64,000 nucleotides of DNA from Ascidia mentula (Eukaryota > Chordata > Ascidiacea > Phlebobranchia > Ascidiidae), in NCBI GenBank assembly GCA_947561715.1, contig OX387204.1:17799001-17863000 (forward strand), read 5' to 3'. Both the position numbers and the translations under genes were made by a program. The notes beneath the pieces were generated by a model that searched no databases, had not been told where the DNA came from, and was given only the letters and a program-made list of their open reading frames with translations. Below, piece by piece: positions 1-11,400 of the stretch (position 1 is its first letter; each line of letters starts with the position of its first letter).

Positions 1-1217
1 ACGTGTGTCTGAGTTGTCGATAATTGTGTTGTGAACACAATCTTAACTGGTTGCTCATAACTCATAAGCAGCCTATCAACAAGCAAACTTATTCGCTAAA
101 CCAACAGCATACTCCACCAAAATTTCAGGTTTGCGAAGCCATTGTTATAACATCACCACAATTGGGCACCATTTGAAAGCCTTGCTTTGTAAAAGAATTA
201 TTCCGAATTGGACCTGTACAGGGTTCCACAATGTTGCGTCGCGACCCACTGGTATGTGGTATTGGTGTTGTTGGGCCAACGCAAGCTGGCTTAGAGGATT
301 TTACTACCCTGTCCCATTGTTTGGCCTTTTAGTTCTCATTAACATTTTACAAATTGTAGATCTAATAATTGCAAAAAATGCATTTTTTTAGTTGCGTTGT
401 GTAACATTTTTGTTGGTAATAAGTGCGTCACCGGGCTTTGAAAGTTGGGACCCACTGATAACTACTAAAGTTTATAGGGACAAGAATAATACGAGGTTTT
501 TAACAAATTTGCCTTTTTTTAAAACTTGTTTTTTTCGAAGACGATTTTTCTGCTAAATGTTTGGATTGAGCGCCAATTATTTGAGCTCACCGAACATTAC
601 TAAAGTTGGGAATACCGGACGAGCGACATCCACCGGTAATGAAAACAAATAACGGCTGCAACTGGGGGGCGATAAAGATTGAATTCGTTTTACCATGAAA
701 CAGGACGACTGTTTGGGTTTGTATACTTGGTAAAATGGCGAGTAATCTCTGGTAAAAGTAAGTCGGTGCGGTCCGGTACGAATGCAATGACTGGTGTGTC
801 CCATATAGTGATGAGAAAATGTATCTAGTAAATTTATTGACTTAAAATTTGATATAGTATACGAAAATACATTGGTTTATTTTTTCGCATAAATTTAATC
901 GTTCCGGTAAGTCCTTTTTTACTTTCACCACTGCGTGAAAGCATTGTTGGGTTGGAAAACACATATTGACAAATTGTGGCAGAAAATTAAACATATTGGC
1001 CTTAAACTAGCGTCAAGTAATGCTGAAGACCGAGTCCGCGAGTTGGACATTGGTGCGATGATGCCACGGATCATCCTACTGGTAAATATACACTTGCATA
1101 TATATATATTTTTATGTATATATATATACATTCAAGCTGTATGTATGGTTGAAAGTAAGAGCATGCAAGTAAGAGCGGCATACAATGGACAACAGACAAC
1201 TTGCGACGTGACGCGTT
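1..1217. other. Non-coding stretch, nothing recognised
   Basis: AT-rich sequence with only short open frames on both strands. None resembles a known protein or is bounded by a convincing set of splice sites. A short TA-rich simple repeat lies at about 1098-1130. A frame at 935-1090 is open but matches nothing I recognise. Confidence 0.5.
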
Positions 1218-1345
1218 GTGCTTTAGCGGCGATGTCGACATTGTGGTAAACCCTCTAGCTTTCAGGCAACAGATCGTATTGGCTCATGACAGTATGACAA
1301 CGAACGGTTGGAGCGAATTTCCCGTAATTGTTGCCTGTGTCCTCA
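1218..1345 (+). pseudogene. Decayed beta-1,3-galactosyltransferase fragment
   Basis: The translation of this stretch keeps DVDIVVN, then a glutamine-rich helix (FRQQI), then WSEFP. The intact gene downstream has the same order: DDDIVVN, LQRQI and WSEFP in its last exon (about 6223-6320). The first acidic residue of the DxD-type metal-binding motif region is changed, the bases beyond WSEFP no longer align, and no flanking exons were found. It is best read as a relic of a tandem duplication of the galactosyltransferase gene, in the same orientation and about 5 kb upstream. Confidence 0.6.
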
Positions 1346-1502
1346 TACAACACCTCGTCCCAAACCATAAGCATGACAACAAATGAAAGATTGGCAAAAC
1401 TTAGCAACCTTGAAAAATGAGCCTTATTGTGAACGGTTTCTTGCTTCAGTAGGCTTTACACCTTGCGACTGAGCTTAGTACGAGCCGTAGACAGTTCTGT
1501 TT

Positions 1503-1660
1503 CTTTTTTTTACCACACCGGGATTTGAACTCAGTATATCCTGGGACACACTTGGAATACGGGTCGGGCCCCTGCTGCGACGTTGCGTTTCGACCACGTG
1601 TGAGCATCTTGCACCACTAAGTGGGCATGCATGACAGTATAGTCCTTCCACCAAGTGTGG
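1503..1660 (-). mobile_element. tRNA-derived SINE, minus strand
   Basis: Read on the minus strand there is a box A-like segment (TAGTGGTGCAAGATGC), a G/C-rich middle with GCCCGACCCGTAT, and a box B (GAGTTCAAATCCC) at about 1520-1532. A short spacer and an A-run (complement of the T-run from 1503) follow. The middle and box B match the plus-strand copy at 44139-44236. It lies head to head with another copy at 1690-1770. No clear target duplication was identified. Confidence 0.6.
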
Positions 1661-1689
1661 ACAAAACTGCCTACATTTGGTAAAGAAGC

Positions 1690-1770
1690 AACATTGGTTA
1701 AGCGCCCGACTCATATACGAAGAAGAAAACCTGATCGGGACTCGTGACCAGGATATCCCGGCTGTCAAGT
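1690..1770 (+). mobile_element. tRNA-like SINE fragment with insertion in anticodon arm
   Basis: It starts with a box A-like TGGTTAAGCGCCCGACTCATA, which resembles the D arm and anticodon arm of an elongator methionine tRNA. The half-stems CCCGA and TCGGG are separated by about 25 bases containing AAGAAAACCTG. The same insertion is present in the copies at 25628 and 44139, so it belongs to the element. Box B is decayed here (TATCCCGG remains). Confidence 0.6.
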
Positions 1771-3702
1771 CAGACAATGTTTGCATGTGTTGGAAATTCC
1801 TTTCAGCTAAAACCGTTAAAATCACTGACGTTTTATATTGTTCGCTGCCGTGCAGTTTAGTTTCGTGGAAATACAAAGCCACGCTTAGTAATCGTATTTG
1901 CGAACACGTTTTTCTCAAACGAATTTTACACAAGCGAAAAAGCTGTGACGTTTCAAAACAACTTTTACGACCCGATAATTTGGTGAAATTTAAGAAAAAA
2001 GAAAATTTAAGGTTGCAAAATTTATGCACTTGTCAACAGAAGAAATCCATTCAATGTGAAAATGATATTTATTGAGTCCAGTAAAAACTTGCCGTTAAGC
2101 AACTTGTCTGTATTCCAAATGAAACTATGGTTCTATAAAGCTTTTGGCTTGCAAAACACAAAGAAAATCGGACTGACAAAGGTCAACTGGCAAAGGTAAT
2201 GTGTCAGTTAACTCAAAGCACAAATTTTTTTGAAAGATTGAGTTTGGGATAAAAACGCTAAATCAAATGTTCTGTTTCCATGCATTTCGTTGAGTGAGCA
2301 GCGTTTTAATATTAAGGCCGAACAGACAAGGGAAAAAGCTCGTTTTGTTTGAACTTCACTGTGACGCGTTTTGTCAAATAAACCACAAATCGTTACACAA
2401 CGAGATTTTTGTTCGTATAGTTGTGCCAGAACCGGTGTACAACAACATCACAGACTATTTGTCACCTACAAAACGCTCATACTATTTTTCAATGAAACCC
2501 TGAACAGGAAAAAAATTTGGTATGAAAACTCAAGTGTACTTTGAAACAGTAAATGGGAAAGTTTTTTACTAATCCAGCCAACGTGCTCGATAGACGTTAT
2601 TTATTCAATGCGACCGCAGCGCTGTGTTGTGTAACAGCTTGAACGGAGTATAGCTATTAGAAAACTTTTAAACTTTTAATAACATAAGATCATTTGTCAG
2701 TCATAAGTTTGTTCGAGAGGGCGACCTTTAAACACTGTCGTTGATATGACCAACGTCAGACGAAAACAAACGCTTTTAGAAGATGCGTTTTTCTATGCCC
2801 AAGGCATTGCTAATAGAAGTAGAATCATACGAGGCCAAGGTTTTCTTTTTCAGATTTTTAGTGTTGTTTTACGCAGAGCATACATAAATAGACAACTGTA
2901 TAAAGTAATACAGAGCATCAACCCACTACTACCAACGGTGTAACACAACTTTGTGGCATATATGTTTTGTCAGTGATTATTTTTTTATCTGCTTATGCAC
3001 TAATATGGAGAGAAAGGTACATAAGTAAACAGATATTTATTCAGTTTTGTTTCTTGTAACTAGTTTATTCACAAAGTAATGCATTTGCAAACTAGCTGAT
3101 GTTTAGAATATTAGGGCAACTAAAATAATCTAAAATATGCGGATGGGTTCAACGAAGCGAGACCGCTTTTTCGTTTTTTACGCGGTGTTGCGCCGTTGAC
3201 AAGGAAAGTGGCTGCATTTTGGTTGGCTTATTATCTGTTCAGTGAGGGTAGCCATGCAGGCGTACAATAAACAATAAACACAATAAATCATCAGTCGCCC
3301 ACGTTGGTTAGTGGGATTAATCGGTTGCATACCGATTGCTTCATAATAGTTGTGTTGTAATAGTAACTCTTGGCAATCTGCGTGCATCAGTTCTGCGGAC
3401 AATCTCTTGTCAACATGTCTTTAGTTACAGCCGTTTCCGTTAAGAAACTGCAGTTCTGTTGCTTGCAGCGGCACGGAAATGTCTTTCTGCGATTCAGTCA
3501 ACGCTACTTCGCCAACAATACTAATTTAAACACTTTTACACAAAAAGCTGGAATCGATGGAAATGACAGATTTTCGTCGTTAAATATCTGCTGGTTTATT
3601 TTCCCACCTTCGCTCGTTCTGCAACCTTAACCTTTAAGTAGTAAATTCGTTCACCATATGGTTGTAACATTTTGCTTTCTGGCTGGCGTGAGCAAGATAG
3701 GA
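1771..3702. other. Intergenic and 5' flank, no supported gene
   Basis: Only short frames without recognisable domains. The longest of interest starts at the ATG at 3415 and runs to 3630. Its first 32 residues are basic and free of acidic residues, as in mitochondrial presequences (FLRFSQRYFA), but no continuation exon was found before the galactosyltransferase gene begins about 75 bp later. Confidence 0.4.
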
Positions 3703-6677
3703 ATGGTTACTAAAATTTGGAAAACCGGTTTGATATTACTTGGACTGTTGGTAATATGGAACGCATACCAGCTGAGAGTCATAATGAAAGAAACCATAGT
3801 ACCACGCACAATCTTCGCAGCTACCGGCACACAAGGTTAGTTTGGTATTCTGTAAACTTTATCGTAAATCATGTTGTTGGTGAAAGTCAACAGTATAGAC
3901 AAGGGGATTATGTTATGCAACAGGTTTGGAAAACATTTAATCCCAATTTCAGCCAACATTATTCTGCTGTTATATTTTATTACGTCACATATTTGGTCAG
4001 AGCAAATGATGTAGTTTAGTGATATAAGTTTGCCGCGGGCAAAGTCAAACCAACGCATAATTAGTGGTACCGGCGATTAATGCCCGCTAATAGGTCATTA
4101 TAAGGTAATGAACAAGTTGCAATCCGACACGCAGAAAAACAAGTGAAAGAGACAATCGGAATTTCGGTGAACGTCAACAACACGGTGAAAAATGCAACCA
4201 CTACAAAAGCGATTGAAACCGAACGACGGGAAAAACCGACCGAGGAACCCAACATCGTTGAATATATGGTAGTAAAATATAAATAAACTTACTTGGATTC
4301 ATCAGGCTAAGTTTCAATCCATACAGCAAGCGCAAAATTACATTTAATACCGATCATGTCGCTGCTAATCTTTGTGGTTGTGTTTGTCGAGATCAACAAA
4401 CAATAAAAACGAAAGCTCTTTGAAATGAAAACACCTAAACTGAAGTGTAGGTAATGGCGGCAACGATGGCAATAACTCTTTGCTGGCATATAATCTTGTT
4501 TGGCGCGTTTTGCTGTGCCAGTGATTCTCAAACTTGGCGTCGCTTTGCCCTGGTGCGTGGCTTTTGGGTTTTAAAGGCGTCGCGCAACGCAGTTTTTCAT
4601 AAAAAAAGATTTTGTAAAAGTTGTACATTTCCAAAAGCGTAGGACAGTTTGAGAACCACTGCCTTACGTCCATCTAAGGGTCAAACTTAGGCCACTGAAA
4701 TAATAAAACCAGTCGCTGTGTAGTATAATAAAATATTTGTCGTAAATTTATGGTTGCAAATTGGGATCTACTGAATAACGTTTCTTTGCGATTCAGCAAT
4801 CTGATAACAACATGATGCCGTTGCGCCCGAGGCAACGTTTCCTCAAGCAACCAAATGAAATCTTCACAAAGCCATGTGAATCACGTTGTCATCAAGGTAA
4901 CTATTTAACCTTGTAACTTGTGGTTAAGGGTAGCAGTGCTGGAAATCAATAACTTGGTCATAAAAATGCGCACACCTTCCTCAGACAAACGAACACCAGC
5001 CGCACACGACGGCGGATTACCGCTGTAAACCACTAGAAATGTAAAGCATGCGGTTAAGTTGATTACACCGGTTCAACCACCAACAAGTGTTGCATCTGAC
5101 TATTGACACTGGTTAAAAACTTTCCTTGCGTTCATTGAGTTGATGATTGCATGGAGGTTAGTAGCGCTGTATTGCAACCCGTCCAAGTTATTTAAACTTA
5201 AACTTCTCCACGGATAAACAGGGAAAACGTCGTCGCTATGAGAAACTCAAAATGGAGATGTATTAGCCACTAATTAGCCACTACAGAAGTTTTAACTGCA
5301 ACAAAAACGTTTCCCCAACTTTTTAACTTGGGTTTAGAGCGTTTTAACTCGTTCCACCATGTTTACACATGCATATAGTCCACGTACCACCTGGGGCTTG
5401 CACTGGTCATTGCGAAGGCAAACAAATTACATGTTAAGATATATCAAAACATTACTCACTTAAGAAAAACCTATTTTTTTTCCTGTTATTGTTTTCTGTA
5501 CACTCCTATATAGATGACTGCGATTGGTGAAAAAAACAGTACATAAACTTTCTTTAAATTTTTAAAGTATCATAAAGTGATCCACTTTTGATGCAAACAT
5601 TATTTGGCATCCAATTACAACAGTTTAGTTTTACGAATATTTCTGCGCCTTTTTTCATGAAGTGCCGCAATGGAAGATGGTGATCTTCGTGAAATCAAAA
5701 TCAGATCATTTCAAAGCCCGAGAAACCATACGGAGAACGTGGGGTAGTCTGAGGTACATCAACAACGCTGTGTTCCACACTGTATTTGTATGTGGGAAAG
5801 AGGATGGGGAACATTCCGCAATTCTCGCAGAAGAACACAGGAGATACGGAGACATCCTTCAGTATGATGGAGACGATGGTTACAAGTGAGCGTTAAGAAT
5901 AAATTGTTTTATTGCTCGACAAAATTATTGCTGTATTGCTTTGAGGCGATGGTTTCATAGTTTTTACAATGTTGTCGCTTGAGTAACACAAAATATCTTG
6001 CGGCAATTTCTATTTCTGTTCCAACATTGCAAAATCGTTTCTTTATTTGCCATAAACAGTGACAAAATTGTAAATTTCCCATCGCATCTTGTTTCAAATA
6101 GTTGGAACAAAACCATGTACTTTCTCAACCGCACAGAAACATCACCTTGAAGACCTTGGCCGGAATGCAATGGTCTGCCGATCACCTGCAAGGCAAATTC
6201 GATTATTACGCAACAAGCGATGACGACATCGTGGTAAACATGGGTGCCCTCCAGCGGCAGATCGACGAAGCGCAAAAGAAAATGGCCGAATTTGAGTGGA
6301 GCGAATTTCCTTTAGTCTGTCTGTACAAGAAGATGACTGGAGAAAAACCGCACAGGAGAAACGAGAGCAAATGGTTTATACCCAAAGAGCTGCACCCCTG
6401 GCACTCCTGGCCGGATTGCTGTTACGGTGGTTTCTACGCAACCAGTGTGCGCGTGATCACAAACCTTTACCATGAATCACGTCAAGTGGTTTTGCTCCAC
6501 TTGGACGACGTGTGGATTACAGGCGTACTGCGCCAACGCGCGGGCATGCCGGCCGACATGGTACTGCCGCAAGGGAGCGCCAATGATGTGTACCATGTGA
6601 CAAACAGCGATAACTGGGCTCACTATTGGTCCCAGGCGAAAAAAGCATTAGGAACAGAGGACATATGCACTTGCTAG
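3703..6677 (+). CDS. Beta-1,3-galactosyltransferase-like type II membrane protein (GT31), 5 exons
   Basis: Predicted exons 3703-3835, 4105-4268, 4797-4896, 5663-5885 and 6137-6677 join in phases 1, 0, 1, 2 to give 386 aa, normal for beta-1,3-galactosyltransferases. The enzymes transfer a hexose from a UDP-sugar to glycans in the Golgi lumen. Seen: a short cytosolic tail and signal anchor at about residues 6-20 (GLILLGLLVIW); a stem with NNT and NAT sites; the family start motif ARETIRRTWG; RYGDILQ; LTLKTLAG-like ITLKTLAG; the metal-binding DDD at 235-237; a cysteine-containing YGGFYATS; and LDDVWITG at about 329-336, equivalent to the family EDVYVG. The GGxY region has an extra CC. Acceptors for exons 2 and 4 end in AAG rather than CAG, so those two boundaries are less certain. 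Start choice: the ATG at 3703; an in-frame ATG at 3658 would lengthen the tail by 15 residues. Donor and acceptor sugars cannot be deduced. Confidence 0.87.
4519..4661. mobile_element. hAT-type MITE in an intron of the galactosyltransferase gene
   Basis: A 143-bp segment with near-perfect inverted ends: CAGTGATTCTCAAACTT on the left, and the complement of CAGTGGTTCTCAAACTG on the right. This end sequence is typical of hAT elements in many animals. There is no coding capacity. The 8 bases on each side do not match, so the expected 8-bp target duplication has decayed or the ends are slightly misplaced. It sits in the second intron, between 4268 and 4797. Confidence 0.7.
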
Positions 6678-7105
6678 TTATATCGTTTACATTTATGTTA
6701 CTTTCAGTTTGTGCGGCACTGTGCTATAATTGACTCCACTGTGCCTGATAACGTTATTTCGCGCACCAACAAAACACAGTTTCAAAGGAATCAATTTGAT
6801 TTGTTTTAGGGTTTGTAATAATTGATTTAAGGTGAATCTGTTTTTTGTGATAAGAGTTACATTTCCCTATGAATTTTCTGTCTCGTTGAACCTTATGCAG
6901 ATCACATCAACAGTCTCTATAGTACCGGGTTCCTTAGGGTTCCATGGACCACTGAAGGTTTACCAAAGGTCCAAGGGACTTTTCGATTGTCACTTAACCG
7001 ACCTTTATTGGAACACAACGCTCATGCGTTAAACTCTCAACATGTTGGTATCTGTCCCGGTTGTTAACTCAAACCTTTGCATGAACAAAACAGAGAATGT
7101 CGAAC

Positions 7106-7495
7106 AGATCATGCGAAACAGTTTGCACATAAAAATAACTTAAATTACTGCTCTTCGAATTCGTGGAAGGCAACAGCCTCCGGATTAACGCCATCTCACG
7201 TTGCAAATAATAAAAAAAATGTATCAATTTCCCGACAGTCAACACTATCATGCAAATAAAAACAGTTTGTTATAACTTAGTTATATTTTAGGTTTGGTTA
7301 TGATTTGCACTCTTGAATTAAAAGAAGTTGTTTAGGCTTATGCTGTAGCACTTCAACATGCATCACATTTATGAAATCGTGTAGGCTACATTCATAGTTT
7401 AAATCAGTCGGCTATTTCGAAGGCACATTAGAGCTATTGACGGAATGACAAAAGGGTGTCAGAAGCAACAATTGTTCAAAAGAGTCAATATATAT
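7106..7495 (+). repeat. Direct duplicate block, copy 1 (copy 2 at 8138-8298)
   Basis: Two sub-blocks recur in the same order at 8138-8298. The first begins CATGCGAAACAGTTTGC. The second begins GGCTATTTCGAAGGCAC and continues through GTGTCAGAAGCAACAATTGT. The second copy lacks about 230 bp between the sub-blocks. Divergence is modest, so the event is fairly recent. Confidence 0.7.
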
Positions 7496-8037
7496 ACCAA
7501 CCTTATACGGGACAATTTCTCATATATTATGTTGTGTTTTCGTGGCACCAACCGGTTTTTTATTAACGTCGGATAATAATCACGCTGCAAACACACATCA
7601 CCTCATTTACGGCAAACGTGCTATTCGTTCGTATACACTAAAGGTTCGTATAACATCCGGTCGACCTATTTCATGACACTTGCAGCAACAAGCCACCTTT
7701 TCAATTGAGTCGCAGGGGTAATCCGAACTCAAATAATCCTGTATGCAATTTTTATATAGGCCACATATATTTTGCGTAAAACAACATTCCAGGCACGAAC
7801 ATACGAAGCACTAACATAGGAGATACGAACAGAGAGACGGACAAACACAAAAATGACATTTAGGGCAAATACATTTGTACGCGTGGTTTGTAACGTTCTT
7901 ATTGTTAATCCTCGTGTGACTGTTACTTATGTATTAAATTGATCGATTGACTTTGGGTTAGAGAGTATAACCTTTTCATCAGGAGTCAGATATACGGCAG
8001 TGTTATTATTTATGTAGACGTTTTAAAAAACGCCCTA

Positions 8038-8137
8038 CAGCTGTACGAATACTAGAAGGAATGACATAGGTTAAATGAACGCCTTTTAAAAGTCCTGTCA
8101 GAGATTGGGTTTTGTATATGCAGTGATACGTACATCA
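8038..8137 (+). repeat. Duplicated end of O-fucosyltransferase-like exon 1 and its donor site
   Basis: This stretch matches 8576-8677: the last codons of exon 1, the donor (ATAGGTTAAATG) and about 65 bp of intron. It is a non-functional exon fragment left by a duplication roughly 540 bp upstream of the real exon. No signal-anchor part accompanies it. Confidence 0.65.
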
Positions 8138-8409
8138 TGCGAAACAGTTTGCGCACAAAAATAATTAAATTACTGCTCCGCTTATTCGTACGAGGCAAAA
8201 GGTTAATCGGCTATTTCGAAGGCACAATAGAGCTGTTGACGGAATGACAATAGAGTGTCAGAAGCAACAATTGTTTCAATAGAGACAATATATTTTTCAT
8301 TTTCAGCTCACAGTCTACAAACGTCAAGAGGTTCGCACAAACTCCACGTTATAGCCACATTCAGACTAGAAAAATTAAAGACAAGTTTGCAAGAAATCAG
8401 AAGCTTGAA

Positions 8410-11400
8410 ATGATAAGCAAGCTGAATGTTGCTTTGCTGATCTTTGTGTGCGCGTTTCTGTCTGTCACTATACTGCTGAATCAGAGACTAGAACTAAAAG
8501 GCTACTTGGTAAAGCACCGAAACGGTGGTGGTTCCAAATTTGAAGCGCCCAAACCACCAACCTACGGGACAGGTTTGTGCTGCACGAATACTGAAAGGAA
8601 TGGCATAGGTTAAATGACCGCCTTTTAAAAGTGCTGTTAAACATTGGGTTTTGTATATGCAGTAATACATATATCAGTGGTCCATAGGGTGTAATCTCGG
8701 GATAAATTTGATGTGATACCAAATACCATACTTGAGTTTTTGTATCTTCAGTAAATCTTTTAGTCATTTTAACATTGGTTAAGGGGTTAAGTTTTAGGGC
8801 ATGTATTATATTGCGAATGTTCAATGCACGCAGTAATTCCTCTAGTATCCGTTTAATAATTCGTTTTAGCCTGCAAGCGACATATTAGGCTATATACCCT
8901 GAGTAAAAACAAGTGATTTTCAGAAGTAGTGACAACGGCACAAAGCACCCAGAAGGCGAGGGTGGCAACGCTCCAAGAGGTAAAACGTATTAAGAGTAAA
9001 ATTTAAGTTGTGCATTGCGTTTGCAATGCTCCAGCATGTGAAAATGAACAAAGCATGGTTTATATATGAAATTCCTGTTACTGCCAGGCATATTGCAATT
9101 AAAAATGTACTGATCTTCTGGCATAAACGTACTGTATTTTACGACGTTTCGTCTGCCATGCGGCGAGACTTCATCAGGTATAACGCAACAATTGAATTAC
9201 ACTGAAACACGCAGGGGCACAAAAAAATGGTTTATATAGTTAAAACGTTTGTAGTGGTCACATACAGATTTTATTGGCTTGTTTATCTTATGACACATAT
9301 ATAACAAATTCAGTGAGAAGTTGCATTAAACGTTGATTTCTGTTGCTTTGCAAGTTTGCGAGATTAAAATCTCGGGCTGAGGTAGCCTGTGCCACCAGCT
9401 TTGTAGGCTAACCTTGAAAATGGCGCTGGAACGAATATAAAGAATTGATAGCAAAGCAAACTTAATATGTTCTTTGAACACTTACGTTTAGTTGCCTTTC
9501 TAGTATTGTTTGTCGTGTTAATTTGTGCAGTGGTGCAGCTTCGAACATTGATTTCTCACAAAAAGACCTAACTAACTTTCACTTTTATACGATTACATCT
9601 GGTTAAACTACGTTTTTAAACTAAGTTGTTGCAACTACAAGAATACCCACTCACTAGCGGGAGAAAACAGATTCGTATAAAAATAAAAAAAAAAAACGTC
9701 CCATGTCACTGTGGCAGGAATGCCAGAGACAGCGGGTGGCGGATATTAACAAAGCGACGCCTCGTGTACGATTGGACCCAGATAAGTTACTCTACCCAGT
9801 ATTGCTTTGGGGTCCGAATAACCAACTTGAAGGATTGAGAGAATCCATATACGTCGCTATTAAGTTAAACAGGTACTGCTTTACATTTGAACTTATACAA
9901 AGCAGGCAAATATAAAGCACTTTATATTTGACAATAGGTTTTGAATATATATGTTTAGTGGATCACAGCAGTAACGTTGCTTCATATTAAACTACTTACC
10001 AGCTGTTGTGGTGTTCAATTTTTAAAAAGAATACTGATGAAGCAAAATATACCTGTTTGTTCTCATGTTAATTTAATCCTAAAAACACTTCCGGTGTTAA
10101 TGTTTAAAGTTTTCTAACAGGACACTGGTTGTTCCCCACTTCTTTCCACATCACAACGATCTAAGTGGCCAAGAAATCCACCTCACCCACGCCGCTAATA
10201 GAATAGACTTGGAGAAACTGTCCAAGTTCATGTCTGTTATGTCGATAGAAGATATGCAAAAGCACTGCAATCATTCCTTCGATATCGCATTTCAGGTGAT
10301 TTTAGTTTGCTAATTAGAACCGACAAATGTTATCACCATATTGGTTCGCGAAATCCTGACGGGAAGACGGAAAAAGCGCAAACGCATATAAAGTGCAATG
10401 AAAAGCTCAAACAAAATAATAAATAACGCTTTTGTATTTTACCCGGTTTTGGTGCACTTTTGGAAATATGTATCTCAATGAATCCTGTTTAAAGAACGCT
10501 TGTGAACGTTAATTCTGACATACCTTGTTTTGGCCGGAAGAGACCTGTTGTAAATGTTTATGTGTTGGAAGCTTCAGTGCCAAACAGTTTCTTGCTAGCT
10601 TTCAATCTTGTTTACAACTAAACCCTGTCATGACAAACAATAGAAATAATACTGGTAATACTGGGTCGTTTTGCTTCAGAACCGACCTTGCAGGTGTGAA
10701 AAGGTGGAGAAAGTACAGCTTGACACTGGAATGGAAATCTTCAATGTAAACAAACTTGACGGTTACAATGGCCAAATATCCTTAATGCAATACGGTTCGC
10801 AGCAATGTTCACAACCGAGGATTTCCACGTTGCCAGAATCCGTGGCGTCGAGAGTGAAGCACAAATTCAACCACCTGGAGGAAATATTCAAGTAAGCGTC
10901 TAAAGAAAGTTCCACCCTTTTGCGTCGGAAACAGTATCCAAAACAGTTGCTCTCATCCGATAGTTAACTTCAGTCTCAGACTCTCGTCTCATACTCACTC
11001 CCAGCGCACACAGAATATCAATCGAGAAAGATACATTCATGACTTTATTTAATGTTTTCTGATACAGCATTACATACGTCCATGCATTACTTGTCAGAAA
11101 ATCGGGCAATAAAGTTCTTTATTCACATGCTCTGTTCATAAGGTAGTGTCGAACCAATTTGTATCAGAACGCACTGCTGCAAAAAGTAACTGCTGCATGT
11201 GCAGTCACACCTCAACATTTTCAAACATTTAAAACACTTAAATGTGTTTTCCAGCACAACAGCCAGGTGCGCTGTGTTTCTGTTCCCATTTCTTTTCTCT
11301 TTCCCTGTCCGCGATGGCTGGCTACAGACCTGTGGAATACAGCATGGAAGAAGACATCGTGAATCAAACAACAACAGAAAATATTCACGAGGCCCCGATA

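Larger units (their letters stand above)
6678..8409. other. Intergenic, with local duplications
   Basis: Between the galactosyltransferase stop and the first O-fucosyltransferase-like gene. AATAAA occurs at 7209-7214 and 7255-7260 and may serve the upstream gene, though both lie over 500 bp past its stop. The rest contains duplicated blocks (listed separately) and no supported reading frame. Confidence 0.45.

Noticed and set aside
131-391. 86-codon frame with a GTCGCGACCCAC word suggesting a hAT copy
   Set aside because: No terminal inverted repeats or target duplication could be found around it and the frame matches no transposase motif.
11242-11327. Longer exon 6 of the O-fucosyltransferase-like genes starting at CACAACAG or earlier
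   Set aside because: Those acceptors do not match the phase-2 donor of exon 5, and the sequence is a pyrimidine tract leading to the acceptor at 11327.
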